From: LMUY01 sp964245495
GTDB taxonomy: Bacteria > Pseudomonadota > Alphaproteobacteria > Acetobacterales > Acetobacteraceae
Direction: 5' to 3'
Length of the DNA stretch: 5,169 nucleotides
NCBI GenBank assembly: GCA_964245495.1
Contig: CAXTNC010000212.1
Span: 1 to 5,169, forward strand
In this document: positions 1 to 5,169 of the stretch, piece after piece
Position numbering within the stretch: the stretch's first letter is position 1
How the letters are laid out: every line of letters starts with the position of its first letter
Translations under genes and position numbers: made by a program
The notes under the pieces: generated by a model
What the model saw: only the letters and a program-made list of their open reading frames with translations
Databases searched by the model: none
What the model was told of the DNA's origin: nothing

Positions 1-701
1 TCCGGCTCCTCCAGCGCCGCCGGGTCCTCGTCGAGGCCGGCGGGGCGGTAGCGGCCGTCGGTGTAGCGCTCGATGTTGTCGGCGCGAGCGGCGTAGGGCT
101 TGCCGCGGGTGTGCAGCCCGGCGACCCAGCGCCAGGACAGGGTGTTGCTCGCCGGGTCGCCGTCGATCAGGTGGCGGAGGAAGAAGTCGGCGCCGAGCGC
201 CCAGGGCAGGCGCAGGGTGAAGATCCAGATGGAGGCGAACCACATGCGGACATGGTTGTGCAGCCAGTTGGTCTCGACCAGCTCCCGCGCCCAGTCGTCG
301 AAGCACTCGATGCCGGTGCGGCCGGCCGTGGCGTCCTCGAACACCCGGCGCAGGCCGGAGGCGGTGGCCAGCTGGCGGCGGCCCTGCTCGACGAGGGTGC
401 GGTAGTCGGCCCAGATGACGGGGCGGGTTTCCAGGTGGCCCTTGAAGTAGCTGCGCCAGAACACTTCCTGGACGAACTTCTCAGCGCCGCCGGGTGCGTG
501 GGCGGACAGGGCGGCCTGCACCAGCTCGCGCTCCAGCAGCAGGCGGCGGCGCAGGTAGGGCGAAAGGGCGGAGGTGGCCGCCGGGCCGTCCGGGCCATGG
601 TCGGTGTTGCGCCCGGCGGCGTAGGCGCGGCCCATGTGGGGGATGAAGGCGGCGAGGTGGTCCAGCCCGGCGGCGCGGGTCATGGGGAAGGTGCGGTCCA
701 T
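1..701 (-). CDS. Photolyase/cryptochrome-type FAD-binding domain protein, 3' end outside window
   Basis: My translation from the ATG at 701 gives 233 residues and stays open at the left edge. The sequence matches the helical FAD-binding domain of the DNA photolyase/cryptochrome superfamily: LSPYL at residues 46-50, FVQEVFWRSYFKG at 76-88, NWLHNHVRMWFAS at 145-157 and HLIDGDPASNTLSWRWVAG at 177-195 correspond to the conserved blocks that wrap FAD. Family members bind FAD and either repair UV-induced pyrimidine dimers or act as blue-light sensors. Oddly, the FAD domain begins almost at residue 1. The alpha/beta antenna domain normally found before it is absent, and there is no room for it because the acetyltransferase gene stops 17 bases upstream. 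It could lie beyond the window in permuted order. No clear ribosome binding site precedes ATG 701 or the alternative ATG at 683, so reinitiation after the upstream gene is plausible. The superfamily is firm; repair activity is not shown. Confidence 0.85.
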   Translation of the reverse strand, partial: MDRTFPMTRAAGLDHLAAFIPHMGRAYAAGRNTDHGPDGPAATSALSPYLRRRLLLERELVQAALSAHAPGGAEKFVQEVFWRSYFKGHLETRPVIWADYRTLVEQGRRQLATASGLRRVFEDATAGRTGIECFDDWARELVETNWLHNHVRMWFASIWIFTLRLPWALGADFFLRHLIDGDPASNTLSWRWVAGLHTRGKPYAARADNIERYTDGRYRPAGLDEDPAALEEP

Positions 702-718
702 GACGCGCCATGTGGGCG

Positions 719-1835
719 TCAGAGCTGCTTGTAGTAGAGCGAGGCCGCGCTGCGCTCGCCGTGCGGTCCCTGCCCCCAGTTGGGCACCGTTCCAGCCAGG
801 GTCCAACCCGACCGCTGATAGAGCACGCTGCCAGCGTCTCCGGTGCGGGTGATCAAGGTCAGCAGCTCGCGGCCAATCCCGGCCGCCGCCGTCTCTGCCG
901 CCCGCATCAGCGCCAGGCCGACCCCGCGGCGGCGGACGGACGGGGAGACGAGAAGCATGCCGATCTCGGCCGTGTGGGCCGACACCTCCGGCACCGCCAG
1001 CCCCAGGTGCACCGTGCCCACCAGCGCGCCTTCCAACCAGGCCGCGAACAGCCGCATCTCGCCCTGCCCCACCCTGCGGGTGACGCCATGCCAATAGGCC
1101 GCGAGCTTCTTGCGCCCCGCCGGGGGCAGGATGGAAAGGGACGCGCCGGCGTCCAGGCAGTCCCGCAGGATGGCCGCGAGCGGGCGTTCCGCGCTTTCCG
1201 CCGCCGCCACGTCCAGCTCCTCCACCTGGAGGCCGGCGAGCGGCTTGGCGAACATGGCCTCGATGGAGCGGGACAGGTCGTCCAGCGCCCGCAGGCCGCC
1301 GCGGCGGACGTAGCCCTGCTTGGCGTAGAAGGCGTGCGCGCGGGTGAACAGCATGTCCGACCACAGCATCATCCGCCCCGCCCCCGCCGCCCGGGCATGC
1401 TGCTCCGCGCCGCGCAGCAGCGTCTCGGCCAGCCCGGCGCCGCGCTGGCTGGCGGCGACGTAGAGCTTGGACAGCCGCCACTCGTCCGCCTCCGGATGCG
1501 CCGCCGCCCTGCCGCCCCCGAAACTGCCGGTGACTTTGATAAACGACCGGCCTAACGGTGGTTCGCTGGAGTTCACGATCTCGCCGGACAAGCGTGTTAT
1601 CCAGATCCGTGAGACCGGCTACANNNNNNNNNNGCGCCGCCGCCATGCCGACCACGGCGCCGTCCGCCTCCGCCACCCACAGCGCGCCGCCGCGGCCGTG
1701 CAGGTGGCTGGCGAAGGCGCGCAGCTCCGGCAGCTCGGCGTCCACGTCGAAGATGATGGAGGGGTACTCCGCCCAGCACGCGCCGATCAGCGCGATCAAC
1801 CCGGCGGCGTCGTCGTCACGGCCTGGGCGGATCAT
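719..1835 (-). CDS. Double-GNAT-domain N-acetyltransferase, reading frame interrupted by insert and assembly gap
   Basis: GNAT enzymes transfer an acetyl group from acetyl-CoA to an amine; the acceptor here is unknown. As given, the gene is in two parts. The first runs from ATG 1835 to about 1634 (MIRPGRDDDAAGLIALI through AVVGMAAA); the second from about 1508 to TGA at 719 (HPEADEWRLSKLYV to the end). Between them lie foreign-looking bases, an in-frame TAG near 1620 and 10 N. Deleting 1509-1644 gives one continuous frame of 326 residues. In that reconstruction domain 1 spans about 1-150, with the acetyl-CoA loop QRGAGL at 85-90 and the typical AHAFYAKQGY end at 121-130; domain 2 spans about 158-326, with RRRGVG at 256-261 and VLYQRSGW at 292-299. 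The ATG overlaps the stop of the preceding aminotransferase as ATGA, which fixes the start and implies translational coupling. An open frame from a TTG at 1591 would begin inside the insert and lose half of domain 1, so I reject it as the true start. Whether the cell carries an intact gene depends on resolving the gap. Confidence 0.85.
1509..1633. other. Foreign-looking insert with assembly gap inside the acetyltransferase gene
   Basis: 115 readable bases followed by 10 N separate the two halves of the acetyltransferase. By hand count the readable part is about 59% G+C, visibly lower than the flanking genes, and it contains AT-rich words such as tttgataaac that are rare elsewhere here. On the minus strand it puts a TAG in the acetyltransferase frame. 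On the plus strand 1530-1622 is open for 31 codons and reads like a protein fragment (GGSLEFTISPDKRVIQIRE within it). I recognise no transposase or terminal inverted repeat. Contig-end junk, contamination joined by scaffolding, or one end of a real insertion are all possible; an artefact seems most likely. Confidence 0.65.
1624..1633. other. Run of 10 N (assembly gap)
   Basis: Ten undetermined bases, a length often used as a fixed placeholder by scaffolding software, so the real distance across the gap may differ. The right-hand sequence resumes exactly at the second copy of the 11-base direct repeat. Confidence 0.98.
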
Positions 1836-3034
1836 GCGAGCGAGGCGCAGAACGCCCGGATGCGGGCGCAGGCCTCCGCCAGCGTCGCCTCGTCCGCGGC
1901 GTAGCTGAGGCGCAGGTGGGGACTCATGCCGAACGCGGCACCCTGCACGGTGGCGACGTGGCGCTCCTCCAGCAGGGCCAGGGCGAACTGCTCGTCCGTG
2001 TCCAGCCGGATGCCGCCGGGCGTGGTGCGGCCCAGGCAGCCGGCGATGCTGGGATACACGTAGAACGCGCCTTGCGGGCGGTGGCAGGCCAGGCCGGGGG
2101 CGTCGTTCAGGGCATCCACCACCAGGTCGCGGCGGCGGCGGTAGGCGGCGGCCTGCACCGCCACGCTCTCTTGCGGGCCGTCCAAGGCGGCTGCCGCCGC
2201 GGCCTGGGCGATGCCGGAAACGCCGGCGGTGGCATGGCCCTGCATGGTGGACATCGCCTTGACGAGGGGGCGCGGCCCGGCGGCGAAGCCCACCCGCCAG
2301 CCGGTCATGGCGTAGGTCTTGGACACGCCCGAGACGGTCAGCGTGCGGTCCCGCAGCGCCGGCTGCACCGCGGCCAGGGTGGCGTGCCGGAAGCCGTCAT
2401 AGACCAGGTGCTCGTACATGTCGTCCGACATGATCCAGACGTGCGGGTGGCGCAGCATGACGTCGCCCAGGGCGGCCAACTCGTCGGCCGGGCAGGCGGC
2501 GCCGGTCGGGTTGTTGGGGAAGTTCAGCAGCAGCCACTTGGTGCGCGGGGTGATGGCGGCGTCCAAGTCCTGCGGGCGCAGCTTGAAGCCGTTGTCCTGC
2601 GGGCAGCGCACCGGCACGGGCACGCCGCCGGCCAAGGCGACCATCAGCGGGTAGGCGCCCCAGTACGGCGCGGGGATCACCACCTCGTCGCCATCGTCGA
2701 GCGTGGCCATGAGGGCGTTGTGGATGACCTGCTTGCCGCCGTTGCCGACGGTGATCTCGTCCGGCGCGAAGTCCAGGCCCGAGTCGCGGGCGAACTTGCG
2801 CCGGATGGCCTGCTTGAGCGCGGGCGTGCCGTCCTGCGGGGTGTACTTGGTTTCGCCGCGCAGGGCGGCCTGGTGGGCGGCTTCGATGGCGCCCGGCGGG
2901 CTGGCGAAGTCTGGCTCGCCGATGGTGAGGGAGATGACGGGGATGCCGGCGGCGCGCATGGCGCGGACCTTCGCAGTCATCGCCATGGTGCTGGAAACGG
3001 GGACGCGGGCGAGACGGGAAGCAAGCTCAGGCAA
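1832..3034 (-). CDS. PLP-dependent aminotransferase, class I/II, aspartate aminotransferase-like (second tandem copy)
   Basis: A cytosolic fold-type I aminotransferase of 400 residues, the usual length for the I-gamma aspartate aminotransferase group, which moves an amino group between an amino acid and a 2-oxo acid using pyridoxal phosphate. Visible motifs: GEPDF at 39-43; GGKQ at 99-102, whose lysine contacts acidic side chains in the Thermus enzyme; aromatic W125 stacking on PLP; NNPTG at 174-178; D204 and Y207; Schiff-base K239 in SKTYAMTGWR, with R247 for the phosphate; R375 for the substrate carboxylate. All catalytic positions are intact. Start: TTG at 3034, preceded by AAGGGAA with a 6-base spacer. 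An in-frame TGA lies eight codons upstream, and the N-terminus then aligns without a gap with the neighbouring copy; the next start-like codon, ATG17, would cut into conserved sequence. Compared with its neighbour it has GHAT (266-269) in place of SQST and N174 for C174, suggesting a changed substrate preference. Its stop overlaps the acetyltransferase ATG. Exact substrate unknown; prephenate or aromatic substrates are alternatives. Confidence 0.92.
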   Translation of the reverse strand: MPELASRLARVPVSSTMAMTAKVRAMRAAGIPVISLTIGEPDFASPPGAIEAAHQAALRGETKYTPQDGTPALKQAIRRKFARDSGLDFAPDEITVGNGGKQVIHNALMATLDDGDEVVIPAPYWGAYPLMVALAGGVPVPVRCPQDNGFKLRPQDLDAAITPRTKWLLLNFPNNPTGAACPADELAALGDVMLRHPHVWIMSDDMYEHLVYDGFRHATLAAVQPALRDRTLTVSGVSKTYAMTGWRVGFAAGPRPLVKAMSTMQGHATAGVSGIAQAAAAAALDGPQESVAVQAAAYRRRRDLVVDALNDAPGLACHRPQGAFYVYPSIAGCLGRTTPGGIRLDTDEQFALALLEERHVATVQGAAFGMSPHLRLSYAADEATLAEACARIRAFCASLA

Positions 3035-3115
3035 GGGCGCTTCCCTTTTGAAACCCGTTCATCGGGGTTTGGGGCCTCCCGGCCCCAGCGGGGTCAAGGG
3101 GCAGCGCCCTTGCCT
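3029..3115. repeat. Palindromic intergenic element with three-way-junction fold between the aminotransferase genes
   Basis: Positions 3029-3048 and 3096-3115 are inverted repeats pairing at 18 of 20 positions, including a perfect 13-base run (3029-3041 with 3103-3115). The enclosed part has two adjacent hairpins: AAACCC/GGGTTT (3051-3056 with 3065-3070) and GGGGCC/GGCCCC (3071-3076 with 3081-3086, loop tccc). The whole could fold as a stem with two arms. It fills the 80-base spacer and spills into both genes: the upstream stop codon TAA (3117-3115) touches one arm, and the downstream Shine-Dalgarno and TTG start lie in the other. Its composition resembles GC-rich intergenic repeats I recall from Acetobacteraceae, but copy number cannot be checked here. 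There is no T-run after the hairpins, so an intrinsic terminator is unlikely. Confidence 0.75.
3041..3047 (-). promoter_or_regulatory. Ribosome binding site for the TTG-started aminotransferase
   Basis: Minus-strand AAGGGAA lies 6 bases before the TTG at 3034 and is close to the AAGGAG consensus. It decides the start in favour of TTG over the internal ATG at codon 17. The site is inside the 3' arm of the palindrome, so pairing with 3096-3103 could hide it. Confidence 0.6.
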
Positions 3116-4317
3116 TACGCCAGGCTGGCGCAAAACCGCTGGATGCGGGTGCAGGCCTCGCGCAGCGCCGCCGTGCTGGTGGCGTAGCTGACGCGGAAGT
3201 GGCCCGGGCACATGAACGCCGCCCCGTGCACCGCCGCCACGCCCGCCTCGTCCAGCAGCGCGGTGACGAACGCCTCGTCGTCGCCGATCCGCGCGCCTTC
3301 CCGCGTGGTCTTGCCGATGCAGCCGTGCACGGAGGGGAACACGTAGAACGCGCCCTCCGGACGGTGGCAGGTGATGCCGCGTGCGTCGTTCAGCATGTCC
3401 ACCACCAGGTCCCGCCGCTGCTCGTAGGCTTCCACCATGCGCGGGATGGCGTCCTGCGGGCCGTTCAGCGCCTCGACGGCGGCGGCCTGGCTGATGGAGG
3501 AGGCGTTGGACGTGGACTGCGACTGCAGCTTGTCCATCGCGCGGATCAGCGGCAGCGGGCCGCCGGCATAGCCGATGCGCCATCCGGTCATGGCGTAGGC
3601 CTTGGAGCAGCCGTTCATGGTCAGCGTGCGGTCGCGCAGGCGCGGCTCCACCTCGACGATGGTGGCGGGCTTGAAGCCGCCGTAGGTGAGCTTCTCGTAG
3701 ATGTCGTCGGTGAACACCCACACGTCCGGGTGGCGCAGCAGCACGTCGCACAGGGCGCGCAGCTCGGAGGCGGAATAGGCGGCGCCGGTCGGGTTACAGG
3801 GGCTGTTCAGCATGAACCACTTGGTGCGCGGCGTGATCGCGGCTTCCAGGTCCTCGGCCAGCAGCTTGAAGCCGTTGTTCTGCCCGCACGGCACGATCAC
3901 CGGGGCGCCGTCCGCCAGCGCCACGATGTCCGGGTAGCTGACCCAGCAGGGGCTGGGGATGATCACCTCGTCGCCGGCGTCCAGGGTGGCGACCATGGCG
4001 TTGTAGATGATCTGCTTGCCGCCGGTGGAGACGATGATCTCCTCCGGCGTGTAGTCCAGGCCGGAGTCGCGGCGGAACTTCTCCGCCACCGCCCGGCGCA
4101 GCGCAGGCGTGCCTGACACGTCGGTGTACTTGGTCTCGCCCGCTTCGATGGCGCGGATGGCGGCTTGCTTGACGTTGTCCGGCGTGTCGAAGTCCGGCTC
4201 GCCGGCGGACAGGCTGATGATGTCCCGCCCGGCCGCCTTCAGCGCGCGGGCCTTGCTGGAGATGGCGATGGTCTGGCTGGGGCTGACGCGGCCGAGCCGT
4301 TCGGCGATGAGCTGCAT
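3115..4317 (-). CDS. PLP-dependent aminotransferase, class I/II, aspartate aminotransferase-like (first tandem copy)
   Basis: Another 400-residue I-gamma aminotransferase, starting at ATG 4317 and ending at TAA. Catalytic residues sit at the same numbers as in the downstream copy: GEPDF 39-43, GGKQ 99-102, W125, NPTG 175-178, D204, Y207, Schiff-base K239 in SKAYAMTGWR, R247 and R375. T16 and K101, associated in Thermus aspartate aminotransferase with acidic substrates, are both present. SQST at 266-269 matches the Thermus enzyme, so this copy looks closer to the ancestral aspartate/2-oxoglutarate type; aspartate/prephenate aminotransferase is an alternative within the same group. Cysteines at 124 and 174 replace the more usual Tyr and Asn. 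It begins 33 bases after the permease stop and is followed by a palindromic spacer and its own paralogue, which points to local duplication and divergence. A GAGAGG lies upstream of the ATG at slightly long spacing. Family assignment is firm, substrate is not. Confidence 0.93.
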   Translation of the reverse strand: MQLIAERLGRVSPSQTIAISSKARALKAAGRDIISLSAGEPDFDTPDNVKQAAIRAIEAGETKYTDVSGTPALRRAVAEKFRRDSGLDYTPEEIIVSTGGKQIIYNAMVATLDAGDEVIIPSPCWVSYPDIVALADGAPVIVPCGQNNGFKLLAEDLEAAITPRTKWFMLNSPCNPTGAAYSASELRALCDVLLRHPDVWVFTDDIYEKLTYGGFKPATIVEVEPRLRDRTLTMNGCSKAYAMTGWRIGYAGGPLPLIRAMDKLQSQSTSNASSISQAAAVEALNGPQDAIPRMVEAYEQRRDLVVDMLNDARGITCHRPEGAFYVFPSVHGCIGKTTREGARIGDDEAFVTALLDEAGVAAVHGAAFMCPGHFRVSYATSTAALREACTRIQRFCASLA

Positions 4318-4330
4318 GGTGTGTGTCGGG

Positions 4331-4336
4331 CCTCTC
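4331..4336 (-). promoter_or_regulatory. Possible weak ribosome binding site for the first aminotransferase
   Basis: Minus-strand GAGAGG stands 13 bases before ATG 4317, longer than the usual 5-9. It is the only purine-rich stretch in the 33-base gap after the permease stop, so either it is used at long spacing or translation depends on the upstream gene. Confidence 0.35.
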
Positions 4337-4350
4337 GGAGCGGCCTGAAC

Positions 4351-5169
4351 CTAAGCCTGGGTGCGCCTGGCGGCAACCGCGCGCTGCTGCACCAGCCCCC
4401 GCTGCGCAAACCATGCGCCGAGCAGCGCTGTGGACACCAGCAGCAGGATGACGGTCGCCAGCGCGTTCAGCTCCGGGGTTGCGCCGAGCTTGAGGGAGGA
4501 GAACACCACCATGGGCAGGGTGGACGCGCCGGGCCCGGACACGAAGCTGGCCACCACCAGGTCGTCCAGGCTGAGCGTGAAGGCGAGCAGCCAGCCGGAC
4601 AGCAGCGCCGGCGCCAGCAGCGGCAGGGTGACGCGGAAGAACGCCCCGGCCGGGGCGCAGCCGAGGTCCATGGCGGCTTCCTCCAAGTCCGTGCCCGCCC
4701 CCTCCAGCCGGGCGCGCACCACCACGGCGACGTAGGACAAGGAGAACGAGACGTGCGCCACCGCGATGGTGACGGCGCCGCGCTGGCTGGGAAAGCCGAA
4801 GAATTGCTGGCTGGACACGAACAGCAGCAGCAGGGACAGCCCGATCAGCACGTCCGGCAGCACGAGCCGGGTGGCCAGCAGCATGTCCAGCACGCCGCGC
4901 CCGCGCACCCGGCGGAACCGCGCCAGCACCACGGCCGCCGCCGTGCCGAGGATGGTGGCGCCGGTGGCGGACAGCGCCGCCACTTCCAGGGACAGCAGCC
5001 CGGCCGCGATCAGGCGGCTGTCGTGCCACAGCGCCGCGTACCAGCGCCAGGAGAAGCCGGACAGCACGGTGGTCATGCGCGAGTCGTTGAAGCTGGTGAG
5101 GACGAGGAGGATGACGGGGATGAACAGGAACGCGTAGCCGAACAGCAGGGCGGCGAGCAGGGTGCGGGA
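4351..5169 (-). CDS. potI: ABC transporter permease, PotI-like (polyamine/spermidine type), 5' end outside window
   Basis: An inner-membrane permease subunit of a binding-protein-dependent ABC importer, of the PotC/PotI type that works with a second permease, an ATPase and a periplasmic polyamine-binding protein. The frame ends at TAG 4353-4351 and stays open to the right edge, giving 272 visible residues; E. coli PotI is about 280, so only a few residues are probably missing. An in-frame ATG at 5076 is not the start: the 31 codons before it encode the first membrane helix (TLLAALLFGYAFLFIPVILL) and the FNDSR motif characteristic of PotI. The cytoplasmic EAA loop EEAAMDLG, followed by TLPLLAP, contacts the ATPase. 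SLDDLVVASFVSGPG and TLPMVVFSSLKLGATPELNALAT are strongly PotI-like, and several further hydrophobic helices are visible. The partner genes are expected to the right, beyond the window. The ligand could be putrescine, spermidine or a related amine; family membership is more certain than ligand. Confidence 0.9.
   Translation of the reverse strand, partial: SRTLLAALLFGYAFLFIPVILLVLTSFNDSRMTTVLSGFSWRWYAALWHDSRLIAAGLLSLEVAALSATGATILGTAAAVVLARFRRVRGRGVLDMLLATRLVLPDVLIGLSLLLLFVSSQQFFGFPSQRGAVTIAVAHVSFSLSYVAVVVRARLEGAGTDLEEAAMDLGCAPAGAFFRVTLPLLAPALLSGWLLAFTLSLDDLVVASFVSGPGASTLPMVVFSSLKLGATPELNALATVILLLVSTALLGAWFAQRGLVQQRAVAARRTQA

Larger units (their letters stand above)
1498..1644. repeat. 11-base direct repeat flanking the insert in the acetyltransferase gene
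   Basis: The 11 bases gcgccgccgcc occur at 1498-1508 and again at 1634-1644, directly after the N run. After one mismatch the match continues for five more bases (tgccg), making 16 of 17. Keeping one copy and removing 1509-1644 restores the acetyltransferase frame exactly (VVGM-AAAHPEADEW). The repeat is therefore either the overlap between two contig ends or a target-site duplication. It is low-complexity GCC-rich sequence, so length alone proves neither. Confidence 0.8.

Noticed and set aside
111..734. 207-codon plus-strand frame opposite the photolyase-like gene
   Set aside because: The opposite strand carries conserved FAD-domain motifs; this frame is Gly/Ala/Val-rich with no family features.
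719..1591. Acetyltransferase starting at TTG 1591
   Set aside because: The first 25 or so codons come from the insert, and the start would discard the N-terminal half of GNAT domain 1, which is found intact at 1645-1835 with a coupled ATG.
1498..1644. Definite insertion sequence with target-site duplication
   Set aside because: No transposase, no terminal inverted repeats, a low-complexity 11-base repeat and a placeholder-like gap make an assembly artefact at least as likely.
3070..3087. Rho-independent terminator between the aminotransferases
   Set aside because: The GC hairpin is strong, but no T-run follows on either strand; it is better explained as part of the larger palindrome.
1916..3187. 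423-codon open frame on the plus strand opposite the second aminotransferase
   Set aside because: Its translation is low-complexity Gly/Ala/Arg/His-rich sequence typical of the antisense of a GC-rich gene, and it lies opposite an aminotransferase with all catalytic motifs.
3199..4116. 305-codon plus-strand open frame opposite the first aminotransferase
   Set aside because: Same antisense shadow composition, no recognisable domain, and fully covered by a certain gene.
3794..5029. 411-codon minus-strand frame crossing the permease and first aminotransferase
   Set aside because: Out of frame with both well-supported genes and crosses their junction; Arg/Pro/Gly-rich shadow.
1..5169. CRISPR array, tRNA or rRNA genes
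   Set aside because: No regularly spaced repeats and no tRNA or rRNA sequence signatures were seen; nearly all of the window is protein coding.

Overview
The window is a very GC-rich bacterial segment in which every convincing gene lies on the minus strand, so transcription runs from high to low coordinates. The gene families (class I-gamma aspartate-type aminotransferases, a PotI-type permease, a short photolyase FAD domain of the kind I associate with Alphaproteobacteria) and a GC-rich intergenic palindrome resembling ones I recall from Acetobacteraceae suggest an alphaproteobacterium, perhaps Roseomonas-like. That placement is inference. A run of 10 N shows the source is a draft assembly.

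In transcription order: (1) the 3' part of a PotI-like polyamine/spermidine ABC permease gene (4351 to the right edge, start outside); (2) after 33 bases, a 400-residue PLP aminotransferase (3115-4317); (3) after an 80-base spacer, a second 400-residue aminotransferase (1832-3034) that aligns with the first without a gap and is about 58% identical by hand count; (4) a GNAT acetyltransferase gene with two GNAT domains (719-1835), whose ATG overlaps the preceding stop codon (ATGA) and whose first domain is broken by a 10-N gap plus about 115 bases of foreign-looking sequence; (5) after 17 bases, the 5' part of a photolyase/cryptochrome-type FAD-binding protein (701 to the left edge, end outside).

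The close packing suggests one operon or a chain of coupled genes. The functional theme is uptake of an amine or polyamine followed by amino-group chemistry (transamination, perhaps N-acetylation), with a light- or DNA-repair-related flavoprotein at the downstream end. The true substrates cannot be read from sequence.

Two places do not behave like ordinary gene sequence. First, 1498-1644: deleting 136 bases between two copies of an 11-base direct repeat restores a perfect 326-residue double-GNAT frame, so the segment is either an assembly artefact or an insertion with a duplicated target. Second, 3029-3115: the aminotransferase spacer is a large imperfect palindrome (20-base arms, 18 pairing) enclosing two further hairpins. 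It places the Shine-Dalgarno sequence and TTG start of the downstream aminotransferase inside the stem and the upstream stop codon at its base.
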